From contig OZ231128.1 in NCBI GenBank assembly GCA_965153355.1, positions 23,870,001-23,934,000 of the forward strand: 64,000 bases of DNA, given 5' to 3'. This DNA comes from Flaccisagitta enflata. Its lineage: Eukaryota; Chaetognatha; Sagittoidea; Aphragmophora. The position numbers and the translations under genes were made by a program. The notes under the pieces are model-generated. The model was given only the letters and a program-made list of their open reading frames with translations, did no database searches and was not told the DNA's origin. Below, piece by piece: positions 51,058 through 64,000 of this stretch. How positions within the stretch are numbered: the stretch's first letter is position 1; each line of letters begins with the position of its first letter.

Positions 51058-52330
51058 TCTATGTGGAAGTATTGATCAGGGATGCTCAATTGCGTGTAAG
51101 AGAAAGAGATGAGATGCCTAATAGAATATATGACATAAAGGAAGCAAAGGACAGACGCATAAGAGAACCAAATCGCCGTCTCCCGATAGAAACAGTAACC
51201 AACGGCCAGAGACGCATTAAGGAAGAAGCACACAGTAATAAAAGGCAGGATTGTGCCAAATAGGAATGAAGGCATTGAAACGAGTTGTAAGAATGACAGA
51301 CATTAAGGATGTGAATTACACACTGTGCCGTATCTTTTCGAAAAGTGAACACAGGGCCAACTTTGGGGGGTCAAAAATTGATTTTGAGAAATATGCATCA
51401 ACATTTATTTAGAGGGCGAGGAAAAACGTAAACTAAGACCAAACCAACATTTTTGGACATTTTTTGGCGCCATAGTGACGTCACGACCCTCTCAAAGTTG
51501 AAAATCGATGAATTTTTTGAGGGAAAAATGGACTGTTTTTTGTCGAGAGATACGGATGAAAAAATAGTCACTGTGGCTCTAAAAATTGTGTTTTTGACAT
51601 GCGGATTTTTTTGCTGGTTAGCTTTCGAGCACCTTTATCGATGTGAGGAAAAAAATTTGAATATAGGTTCTGAATTTTGGGGTAAAAATTGCAAAAAATT
51701 CAAATTTTAGGTTTTTTTTGTCTCAAAATGTAAAATAAGTAGTTCTGAAACTCATATAGCCCCAGAAAGTCCCAGAAATTTTTTTGCAGAATGTGATACC
51801 CCTATTAGTGCACAATCAGGGACCAGTGTTGATTTGTCTGGTTCCTGGCGGTCCTTCAGCCATTTTTGACCATTTTTAGCAACATACGAAAAATGTCATT
51901 TTTGGTAAAAAACAAATCAAATTATCTCTTAACAAAATTGACTGAGGATGTCAATTTTTGGCACGAGACTATGTCTTTACATTATGTTTGATGTCTTGGA
52001 TCCAAATTTTGCAGTCAATTTGCAGACCGGCCCAACTACCCTACCGACAAGAAATTTGAAAAATGGGTATAAACTGGTCAAAAATTTTCAAATTAAACTG
52101 AAAAGTTATATACAGGTGGATTTTGACCTGTGAAATTATTTGCTTTTGTTTAAATGTGAATGGGACGTGTTCCAAGTGCCTAAAAGTGGCCTAATTTTTT
52201 ATGAAAAAATGACAAAATTGGTCAAAATTTGAAAATCTGAAATTTCAGGGTTCAGACCCCATCAAAGAGACTCATTTACATCAAAAACAATCAATTTGCA
52301 CATTTTTTTAGATTTGGAGTCAATTTTTGG
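51058..52330. other. Unassigned DNA
   Basis: No gene or known repeat is recognised. From about 51360 on, the sequence is rich in AAAAATTTTTGG and CCATTTTT words resembling the satellites that follow, so it may be decayed satellite-related DNA. Confidence 0.4.
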
Positions 52331-53110
52331 CCATTTTGAGCCATTTTTGGCAAAAAATGGCCTAAAATGGCCAAAATCAGCATTTTCTTCATACTGATCA
52401 TTGTTATTCAGATTTTTTTGCCAATCTCACTCATTCCACTTAAAACTAGGAAAAATATACTCATTAGGACCTTTAAAAACTTACATCGGGGCCATTACAG
52501 GCCAAAAACAGGCCAAAAATGGCCTAAAATGGCCAAAATCAGCATTTTCTTCAAACTGATCGTTGTTATTCAGAATTTTTTTGCCAATCTCACTCATTCC
52601 ACTTAGAACTAGGAAAAATATACTCATAAGGACCTTTAAAAACTTACATCGGGGCCATTACAGGCCAAAAACAGGCCAAAAACAGCCTAAAATGGCCAAA
52701 ATCAGCATTTTCTTCAAACTGATCGTTGTTATTCAGAATCTTTTGCCAATCTCACTCATTCCACTTAGAACTAGGAATAGTATACTCACTAGGACCTTTA
52801 AAAACTTATACCAGGGCCATAACAGGCCAAAAACAGGCCAAAAACAGCCTAAAATGGCCAAAATCAGCATTTTCTTCAAGTGATCATTGTTATTCGGACT
52901 TTTTTTGCCAGTCTTATTCATTCTACACTGAACTAAGAAAAATATACTCATTTGAAAACAGGCCAAAAATGGAGAAAATTGGCCTTTTCTTCAAATTGAT
53001 CATTGTTATATGGAATTTTTTTGCCAATCTCACTCAAACCAATCAGAACTAGGAAAAATATACTCATTTGGACCATCAAACACTCATACCGGGGCCATAA
53101 CAGGCCAATA
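52330..53110 (+). repeat. 163-base satellite, about five copies
   Basis: The unit contains CAGCATTTTCTTCAAACTGA, TTTTTTGCCAATCTCACTCA, AACTAGGAAAAATATACTCA and ACAGGCCAAAAACAGGCC. CATTTTCTTC recurs at 52381, 52543, 52706 and 52868, giving steps of 162-163. The last copy is shorter. Confidence 0.93.
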
Positions 53111-54300
53111 AATGATCTAATTTGCCATATTGTCAAAATTTTACGGCGAAAAATGATTCTGAATGATGACGAATTGACTTGAATTCGTGCATGATGGTGT
53201 CTGAGTGCCAGATTATCATTGTTTGACCATTTTCTGACAGAAGCAGCAGTTTGGTAGTCAAAAAACAGTCAAAAATGCCAACGTAAAAGCTTTTTATGGC
53301 ATTTTACGAACATTTATGGCAATAAAATGAGACTCAAACCCAACTCAATGTTTTGAAACTCCCTAGTATGTGTGTCCCGGGTCCAAATACACATTTTCTG
53401 GCAATTTTTGAGTAGTTGTCCATCTACAACAGGAAGAAAACCCCTCAGAAATGGTCAAAAATGCCAAATTGACGGCAGTTTACGGCATTAAAATATGCTG
53501 AATGATGACGGATTGACTTGAATTTGTGCATGATGGTGTCTCAGTGCCAGATTAACGTTGTTTGACCATTTTCTGACAGAAGCAGCGGTTTGGTAGTCAA
53601 AAAACAGTCAAAAATGCCAATATAAAAGCTTTTTACAGCATTTTACGAGCATTTACGGCAATGAAATGAGACTCAAACTCAACTCAATATTTTGAAACTC
53701 TGTAGTCTGTGTGTCCAGGGTCCATATACACATTTTCTGGCAATTTTCGAGTAGTTGTCCATCTACAACAGGAAGAAAACCCTCCAAAAATGGTCAAAAA
53801 TGCCATTTTGACGGTAGTTTACGGCATAAAAATATGCTGAATGAAAATGTGTTGACTTGAATTTGTGCATGATAGTGTCTCAGTGCTAAATTGTCATTGT
53901 TTGACCATTTTCTTACAGAAGCAGCGGTTTGGTAGTCAAAAAACAGTCAAAAATGCCAATGTAAAAGCTTTTTACGGCATTTTACGAACATTTACAGCAA
54001 TGAAATGAGACTCATACTCAACTCAATGTTTTGAAACTATGTAGTATGTGTGTCCCGGGTCTAAATACACATTTTCTGGCAATTTTTGAGTAGTTGTCCA
54101 TCTACAACAGCAAGAAAACTCCTAAAAATGGTAAAAAATGCCATTTTGACGGCAGTTTACGGCACAAAAATATGCTGAATGATGACGGGTTGGCCTGCAT
54201 ATATGAATGAATGTGTCTTAGTGCCAGAACGTCATTGTTTGACCTCTATATGACAAAAGCAACGGTTTTAGACCAAAAAAACTGGCAAAAATGCCATTTT
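53111..54300 (+). repeat. 339-base satellite, about 3.3 copies
   Basis: GAATGATGACG-type starts lie at 53161, 53500, 53839 and 54177 (steps 339, 339, 338). Each unit has TTTGACCATTTTCTGACAGA, GTAGTCAAAAAACAGTC, GGTCCAAATACACATTTTCT and GTAGTTGTCCATCTACAAC, the last a short inverted repeat. It abuts the 163-base satellite. Confidence 0.93.
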
Positions 54301-54539
54301 TACGGTATTTTACGGCATTTTACGGCATTACGTGCGTCTATTTGAACCAAATGTGCTCTATAACTTTTTTTGGCTTCTATGGGATAGTTCCAATTGGCTT
54401 ATGGCAAAAAATTGGGTCATTGGTCACTTTTGGGATTTCGCTTAGGGTGTACCAACATATGACACAGTGTTACAGGAAATAAAGGAAAATGAAAGATAGA
54501 CAATTTTGAGTTAGAGATACATCAATCATAAATGGTAAA

Positions 54540-54646
<107 letters not shown>

Positions 54647-55194
54647 ACAATTGAACATAGATGACTAAACGATGGCATTGCAGAGGCGAAATACGTTTTG
54701 TCAACCTGCCAACAAATTCTTACTTTAGTTTGTAGCCTTTCTCTTGGATCTCACGTCATTGTACTTGTCCATTGTGTTACGCGTTTTTATTGATGCGTGA
54801 ATACATGATATATATAGTCAGAGATTCAGACTACGGGCAGACAGTCAGCCAGGCAGACCGATAAACAGATAGACAGATGGATAGACAGACGGATAGATAC
54901 GTTCATGGAAAAGGACAGAGCGGAATACAGAGAAAAAACCGATAATAGAAAAGGGAAAACTCGGGGAAAATAACAGAAACGCCGAAATTGGGGCATTATT
55001 TTGTTCTCTCTTTGTCGCGTGATTTGGTATTCGTGGGAGGCTGCGAGGGAAATGCATTCCGCATGAAATTCCCGCTTATTTCCTTCAATTCCGATTTTTC
55101 TTCCTTTTTAACTCTCACTCCAAGATTCCGGTTCACGTCTTCTATTCTTGGTTTTGTTGTTATCACCCCCAATACGATGCCGACGTCGTCACCC

Positions 55195-55582
55195 AACCGT
55201 TGTCACCACCAATGTCACCCAAGGGTTGTCACTACCAATGTCACCCAAGCGTTGTCACCACCAATGTCATTCAAGCGTTGTCACCACCAATGTCACCCAA
55301 GGGTTGTCACTACCAATGACATTCAAGCGTTGTCACCACCAATGTCACCCAAGGGTTGTCACTACCAATGTCACCCAAGCGTTGTCACCACCAATGTCAC
55401 CCAAGGGTTGTCACCACCAATGTCATCCAAGGGTTGTCACCACCAATGTCACCCAAGCGTTGTCACCACCAATGTCACCCAAGCGTTGTCACCACCAATG
55501 TCACCCAAGGGTTGTCACCAAAAATGTCACCCAAGGGTTGTCACCACCAATGTCACCCAAGGGGTGTCACCTATGTCATTCA
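55195..55582 (+). repeat. 24-base minisatellite with an open frame (CHHQCHPR)n
   Basis: About 16 units of GTTGTCACCACCAATGTCAC plus CCAA. Because 24 is a multiple of three, all forward frames stay open across the array. One frame repeats the eight residues CHHQCHPR and another VVTTNVTQ. An open frame from 54988 to 55656 contains it. I treat it as a minisatellite, since flanking protein sequence is not recognisable. Confidence 0.85.
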
Positions 55583-55865
55583 ATGCCCTGCCCCATGTCA
55601 TAACCCCTATTATCCTCCTTATTCTGCATTCACCATGGCTACCATCGCTTTCCTAACCATTCTCCCCGCTTGTGCTGGGCCCAATGAAGACTACTTCCTC
55701 TATGTCACAACCTCTATCATCCCCTTTATTCTGCAGTCACCACCGCCACCATCGCCTTCCTCACCTCCATCTCCTTTCACGCCGGGCTTGTCCCGTGAAA
55801 GAGCGAATAAAGGAAAATTTGAAAACGTTCTCACGGTCGGCCTAACCCCTTATTACTTTCTTTCC

Positions 55866-55878
55866 CTGGTCGTCATCG

Positions 55879-55921
<43 letters not shown>

Positions 55922-55962
55922 TGTTGTTGTCCTCATCGTCGTCCTCGTTGTTAGTGTCATTA
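55866..55962 (+). repeat. (GTC)/(ATC) triplet tract
   Basis: Imperfect GTCGTCATC units. On the minus strand the frame gives Asp/Glu runs. Confidence 0.8.
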
Positions 55963-56125
55963 AAACCATCAAATGTTGTTTGTGACATGACAGTGTCATC
56001 TTGGTCATCATCAGGCAGGCAATCACTCTCATTTGACATCATCATCGTTAAAGATGGTCATCAAACCTGCATTAGTCTGTATAAAGTGCGCTTTTAACCT
56101 GTTGTCACTTTTTCGATATGAATCT

Positions 56126-56190
56126 TGTCCATTTGTCTTGTCGTGTCTTGTCTTGTCTTGTCTTGTCTCGTATTGTCTTGTTTTATCTTT
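56126..56190 (+). repeat. (TCTTG)n pentanucleotide array
   Basis: About eight TCTTG units. Confidence 0.85.
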
Positions 56191-56263
56191 GAATCCCGTT
56201 CTCGAAAGTTTTTGAAGCAGCTTTCAATGCTTGATAACGCTACTTTAGAATGCTTGCACAATA

Positions 56264-57228
56264 TACCGTATTTTTTTCTAAAAAGCGCCCCCCCCCTCCA
56301 AAAAGCGCCCTCATCTTTTTTTACTTAGTGTTATACTTTTCAGAAGAGATTTGAACAGAATTATTGAGTAAAATGATGATATAAAACAACACAATGAGCT
56401 AGTTTCAAAGACTTTCAAACAGATATATGCAAGGAATATCTTACTGCTTTCTGACAAAAGATTTGTGACAAGAATGATATCACTCCAAGTTTTTCTGCCT
56501 TTTTTTGTAGGTCATAGGGGTACAAATCAGGAACTATCCATTGGAAAATCATCCCCAGAGCGCATTTTGAAAAAAAAATCAAAAATCCATAATTTTTAAC
56601 TTCATTATACATGAGTAACTTAGCAGGTTGGTCTGACTAATTTTTTGACAGCGTATAGCTAATCCTGATAGAATTCCCTTTCATTTGATAGGTCGCACTA
56701 TATGGTTTTAAAAAGAAATAACATTTTCATATTTTGAGCCACCGTTACAAAAATTGCAGCGGTGGCCTAAGATATGAAAATTCAATTTTTGATCAAAACC
56801 ATATAGTGCGACCTATCAAATGAAAGGGAAGTTTATCAGGATTGATAATATGCTGTTAGAAAAAGAGTCAGACCAAATTGAAAAATTCTTTGTGTAAAAT
56901 GAAGCTAAAAATTGTAAATTTTTGATTTTTTTTCAAAATGCGCTCTAGGGATGATTTTCCACCAAATAGTTCTTGATTTACATCCCTATGACCTACACAA
57001 TAATGCAGAAAAACCCAGAGTGATATCATTCTTGTCCCTAATCTTCTGTCAGAAAGCAGTGATCTCCATTTTGAGTCAAATCTAGCATTTTGGAAGCCTT
57101 TTATAAAAAAGATGGACTGAATGACAGTTCATCTCCAATACAAAGGGAGCGCTAATTGGGAGGTTGAAAGGCCAAGTTTTATCTAAATTTCAAAAGCGCC
57201 CGGGGCACTTTTTAGAAAAAATACGGTA
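56264..57228. mobile_element. TIR element with CCGTATTTTTT ends and a family I fold-back inside
   Basis: Left TACCGTATTTTTTTCTAAAA and right TTTTAGAAAAAATACGGTA are inverted; AAAGCGCCCC and GGGGCACTTT extend them. A TA duplication at the borders is possible. The middle is a third copy of family I. Confidence 0.75.
56442..57061. mobile_element. Fold-back family I, copy 3
   Basis: TACTGCTTTCTGACAAAAGA and TCTTCTGTCAGAAAGCAGTG form the ends. The core TTTGATAGGTCGCACTATAT and ATATAGTGCGACCTATCAAA matches copy 2 closely. The arms have GTGACAAGAATGATATCACT and complement. Confidence 0.82.
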
Positions 57229-57740
57229 TCTACACTCGATGTATTTCTAACTGATTAGATTGCTTTCTCCTTTGTCTTTTTTTAAAGAAGTTTTTAGTCA
57301 ATGAATGTTACTGTATGGTCTGTCGCTTATGACGAATGAAAGCTATTATAATGAGGATGATATGAGAGTTTTAACCCACGCACGCTATCACAAACACAAA
57401 CACGTCCATAAACGCACACACACACACACACAAAAAGATACTCGCACAGACAACATACTACATGTATACAGGAAAATTTACCTAGGAAAACGAGCGTCCT
57501 GTTTGGTTGTTGGGTAGACAGGAATTTCGTGTTGAGATAAAGACTGGCTCTGAGACCGAATTTGATTCTATCGAAGGTTTGTTGGTAAATTGGAGGCACT
57601 CCTTGGATCTTGGAAGAGTTGCGATGAAGCCAAGAGACGTTGCGGGGGTCCACAGTGGGATTCGACAAAATGTCGCATGTCACCACGAATCGTGTCTGCG
57701 TGCTGTGAAATACCACCTGAGGGGTGGGGGGGGGGAAGTA

Positions 57741-57831
57741 GGTGAGTAAGTGGGTTGGTTGGTTGGTTGGTTGGTTGGTTAGTTGGCTTATCAAGGGGAA
57801 GGGGGCGTATTTGTAAGGCTCTAAAAGATTG

Positions 57832-57875
<44 letters not shown>

Positions 57876-57876
57876 C

Positions 57877-57907
<31 letters not shown>

Positions 57908-57910
57908 AGC
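57741..57910 (+). repeat. (GGTT)n and (GT)n microsatellites
   Basis: GGTT units at 57752-57782 and (GT)n with GCGT variants at 57834-57906. Confidence 0.93.
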
Positions 57911-58249
57911 ATGTCTCGAGGAAACGAGAAAGGCGAAGAATGAAATTAGAATAAGAAGATGGGAAACATTCATAAAAAGAAAAAAAAATGAATGGAAGAA
58001 ATAACATTTCGGGAGTGAACGTTCTAAGAAAAGATGGGGAAGAATGATCGAGGGACGGATTGATAATTGGGCAGGTTGGCAGGGAAGTAGAAGGAAGGAA
58101 TTACCAAGTGATATAACAAGCGTGTATGACCATTTGATATTTTGTTTTGAGTTGCACGCTACATGAAGACCGAATGCATTTTGATTTTCATGACAGAATT
58201 GGTCAGAATATGAGGCACAGTAAACAATTTTCATAATTTGGAGAAGCGG

Positions 58250-58740
58250 AAAAGATGGCAGAAAATTAAAAGTGGAGATTGGAATAGAAAACACGAAAGA
58301 GAAGATGATTGAGAAAAGTGGATAGTGGAGGGTTGGAAGCAAAAGAGGGGAGGGAGAGAACAGTGGTGATAGAAGAAGAGATAGCTGAGAAGGGCAGAGA
58401 AAAGTGGAGATAGGAGAGTTAGCAGAAGAGAGGAAAATAGAGAAAAGAAGAGGGTGAACAAGAGGAAGGAGAAGAGAGGAAGATTGAGAATAGTGGAGGT
58501 TGATGAGTAGGGAGCAGGAGAGAGAGGAAGATTGAGAACATTGGAGGCTGGTAAGGAAAAAGCAAATTAGAGGAGTGCAAAGAACAGTGGAGATTGGAGG
58601 AAAGGAGGGGGGGGGGAAGGGTTGAGAAACAAAGAGATTGGATAGGAGGAAGAAGAAGAGAGGAAGGCTGAGAATATTTGGAGGTTGGAAGGGAGGACGG
58701 AGAAAAGAGGAAGACAGAAAATCGAGGAGATCTCGGTAAA
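58250..58740 (+). repeat. Purine-rich degenerate minisatellite
   Basis: Loose units such as GAGAGGAAGATTGAGAATAG and TGGAGGTTG recur, about 57 bases apart around 58470 and 58527. The long open frame on the minus strand is a product of the low complexity. Confidence 0.6.
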
Positions 58741-58984
58741 AAATATGGGAACCAATCAAAAATCAAGTTCTAAATTCGATGATTAATGAGATTCATCTTT
58801 TTTTCATTGTCTTAATTTTTCCCTTTTTCTTTTGTCTTATACCATGAAACTAGTCCGGGAATTATTTTGAGAGGGTGGTTTGTCTTTTTTGTGTCTCCCT
58901 CCATTGTGTCTCCGTCAAATTCTCTTGTTTCTTTTCTTTTTTTACTCCCTCGTCTCTATCATATTCCTTTCTTTCCTCTTTATT

Positions 58985-59152
58985 CTTCTCACCTCTTTTT
59001 TTTTTCTTTCCTTCCTTCCTTCCTCCCTTTCTTCCTTTTTTGTTCGTTTATTTTCTTTTCTTTTCTTTTCTTTTCTTTTCTTTTCTATTCTTTTCTTTTC
59101 TTTTCTTTTCTTTTTTTTTTCTTTTCTTTTTTCTTTCTTTTTTTTTCCTACT
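58985..59152 (+). repeat. (TTTTC)n and CTT-rich tract
   Basis: About 16 TTTTC units with T-run interruptions. Confidence 0.93.
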
Positions 59153-59282
59153 TGCACTCGATTCATTTATTTATTTCTTTTTATCAGCATCCATTCTGTC
59201 ATCTTTGAGTGATCTTTCCTCCTGTTTACCAAACATTTTCCGCTCTTTTTTTTACGTTTTTTATTAGCTTGAGCATTTTTCG

Positions 59283-59516
59283 TTTTTAAGTTGCGGATAC
59301 GCAACTTTACAAGAGGCTTTGTCCGTCCATCTATCTGACCGTTTGTTGGTCCGTCGGTCCGTCGATCCATCGTTAATGATCGAGTCGAAAAGTGGAAAAA
59401 CAAGCATTTTGGATACTTTTTGTGTATGTTTGTGTGGGGTGGGGATTGGAGTGCGGATAAAGGTTGGACCCCTGCCCACTCGTCCGCGACAATACTTTGA
59501 CCCCACCTCACTTGAT
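59283..59516 (+). repeat. Hairpin-ended repeat, subfamily E, full length
   Basis: TTTTTAAGTTGCGGATACGC and AACTTTACAAGAGGC start it: AAGTTGCG/CGCAACTT is a perfect 8-base-pair stem with a GATA loop. AATGATCGAGTCGAAAAGTG and GTGTATGTTTGTGTGGGGTG follow. CCGCGACAATACTTTGACCC and CACCTCACTTGATC end it. Confidence 0.85.
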
Positions 59517-59569
59517 CTACTATTCAAGATATCATCCGATGCCGATCATCTCAAATTCTTACCTTAATT

Positions 59570-60236
59570 ATCTTTTTTTTCCTTCCTTTCCTTCTGTTCT
59601 TCATTCGTTTAGTCTACGTGTCTTTGTCCGTCCTTCCGGCCGTCCCTCTGTTTATCCATCCATCTGTTCATCCGTCCACTCATTCGAGGGTCCACCTCAC
59701 CCTAGTTCTTCTCTCCCGGTTGGCTCTTACTTTCGCACTCTCTTCCTCCCTGATTCACGTCTTTCCCTCTTTCATTTCTTCCTTCTCCCCCCCCCCTCCT
59801 TCCTTCCCGCCTTTCTTTCTATCTTTCCTCCTTCATCTCTTCCTTCCTTCTTTTCTTCCCTTCTTCTTAACATTTTTCCTTCCTTTCTTCCTTCCTTCCC
59901 GCCTTTCTTTCTATCTTTCCTCCTTCCTTCCTACCTTCCTTTTTTCCTTCCTTCTTTTCTTCTTTTCTTTCTAACATTTTTCCTAACTTTCTTCCTTCCT
60001 TCCTTTTTTCCTTCCTTTCTTCCTAACTTCCTTCCTTCCTTTCTTCCTTTCTTTCTTCCCTCCTTCCTTCCTTTCTTTCCCTCCTTTCCCTCCTTTCCCA
60101 CCTCTCTTTCCTTCCCTTCCTTCCCTTCCTTTCCTTCCTTCCCTTCCTTCCCTGCCTTCCCTGCCTTCCCTTCCTTCCCTTGCTTCCCTTGCCTTGCTTC
60201 CCTTCCCTTCCCCTCCTTTCTTTCCTTTCCTTACCT
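59570..60236 (+). repeat. (CCTT)/(CTTT) pyrimidine tract, about 0.65 kb
   Basis: Imperfect CCTTCCTT, CTTTCTTTC and CTTCCCTTCC units, with GTCCGTCC near the left end. Open frames here are artefacts. Confidence 0.92.
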
Positions 60237-60430
60237 TGGCCGGGCAGCGAATTCGCGGTGGAAATCGGACGTTGAGTACGGCGCAAGTTTCTTGCGGGTA
60301 AGCATTGGAGTGGTTCCAATAATCAACGTGAGATATTTGACACACGAGCACTTTCCCGTTATCCCTAAAGAAAGAGAGAGAGAGGGAGAAACAAAAGACA
60401 ATGGGGCAATCACGTAATAGTTGGAAAGCG

Positions 60431-60557
<127 letters not shown>

Positions 60558-60607
60558 GCATTACCCACTTATCTCAACTGGGGATACATGGGACGGTTAT
60601 GCTATGT

Positions 60608-61213
60608 CGCACTGAAAATTAGCATAAAATTTGCTACCCATGCCCAATGAATCATGAGTTTTATAAAATGAAATTAGCTGTAATTTTTTTCTTGGGTGTT
60701 TTCAACAAAGTTGTGAATCGATACATTTTGCATGGATAAACTTTCCCATACCAGTTTTGACCTCTAAACTTCTCATTTTATGGTTGAAAAATAGGCGAAA
60801 AACATAAAAAAATTCAATCTCTTATTCTACCATGACCTACACAGAATTACAAATTTGCATAAAAAATCAAAATATCAACAAAATAAGAACATAGCGCCAT
60901 CCCTAAATCATGTACTGAGCGCGCTATGTTCTTATTTTGCTGATATTTTGATTTTCTATGCAAATTTGTAATTCTGTCTTAGCATAAATATGATGATTGT
61001 AAACAATTTCTTCACTTTTTTGGCACTTTATCATCGAATTTCTCTCAATCATTTTGCATTTATCTCATTTGGCGATTACAAAATGGAGATCCTTCATAAT
61101 ATAACATTTTAAGGTTGGAAAAAAATGATACATATATTGACCGAAGCAAAATCAATGATGGAAATGGTAACTATGTCCTCTGGGTAGGTTCTTCCGGTTT
61201 AATTTTCAGTGCG
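60608..61213. mobile_element. TIR element family G, copy 2
   Basis: CGCACTGAAAATTAGCATAA and TTAATTTTCAGTGCG ends. The central hairpin has AAATCAAAATATCAACAAAA, AAGAACATAGCGCC and GCGCTATGTTCTTATTTTG. Copy 1 is at 18379-18995. Confidence 0.8.
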
Positions 61214-61222
61214 TCCTATTGA

Positions 61223-64000
<2,778 letters not shown>

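Noticed and set aside
51051-51275. Membrane-protein-like open frame on the minus strand (and its plus-strand partner)
   Set aside because: It is short, with no splice-site support and no recognisable family. The opposite strand is equally open.
57821-58759. 312-codon minus-strand open frame
   Set aside because: The region is a degenerate purine-rich minisatellite. The product is a Ser/Leu/Pro-rich low-complexity string with no recognisable domain.
59464-60417. 317-codon plus-strand open frame
   Set aside because: It lies almost entirely in a CCTT/CTTT tract, so openness is expected from composition.

Overview
This window is animal nuclear DNA. It has no bacterial-style gene packing: short exons with clean GT/AG borders are separated by long introns, and most of the sequence is non-coding and repeat-rich. 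Microsatellites are extreme in number and length: (GA)n, (AC)n, (GAAA)n, (TTC)n, (GGT)n and (CAT)n. The one confidently named gene is an axonemal protein gene, so the organism builds motile cilia or flagella. An invertebrate metazoan, probably marine, fits best; I cannot name the species.

Genes. (1) The C-terminal half of CFAP251/WDR66 lies on the + strand from about 337 to 29850. Seven exons are visible at about 337-501, 3318-3447, 7705-7839, 8442-8664, 27081-27361, 28627-28736 and 29648-29850. Six of the exon ends have compatible phases. One intron is 18.4 kb. The 5' part of the gene lies outside the window and the last exon was not found. (2) A 1008-base exon of an unidentified gene lies on the - strand at 37311-38318. 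(3) A 3.7 kb fold-back element (30975-34652) with arms of about 280 bases carries an open frame that looks like an RNA 2'-phosphotransferase (Tpt1/KptA). A second, divergently oriented open frame with a C-terminal CHTQAVER motif sits next to it.

Repeats. The most striking content is a superfamily of short dispersed elements (about 140-400 bases; roughly 30 full or partial copies on both strands). They start with a T-run and a perfect hairpin, then a CTCTATAAGAG mini-hairpin and GTCC/GGTC-rich DNA. They end with a second copy of the hairpin arm, a 3' terminal hairpin and TTGTT. Subfamilies differ in arm sequence (AGTCGCGG, AGTCGCGTG, AGTTGCGG, AGATGCG, AGGTGCG, ATGTGC), but the partner arms change with them, so pairing is kept. 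I saw no terminal inverted repeats and no convincing target duplications. This is my main candidate for an undescribed system.

Other repeats. There are several MITE-like fold-back families. Two insertions have clean 8-base target duplications (552-887 and 48332-49053). One family carries two outward-facing tRNA-like modules (2765-3233 and 46908-47401). Minisatellites have periods of about 11-13, 24, 39, 68, 71, 107, 163 and 339 bases. The 39-base array starts inside a CFAP251 exon and repeats its apparent splice donor.

Layout: 1-8.7 kb, first four exons and inserted elements; 8.7-27 kb, large intron full of microsatellites and elements; 27-29.9 kb, last three visible exons; 31-34.7 kb, fold-back element with Tpt1-like gene; 37.3-38.3 kb, minus-strand exon; 38.5-64 kb, non-coding DNA with satellites, fold-back elements and microsatellites.
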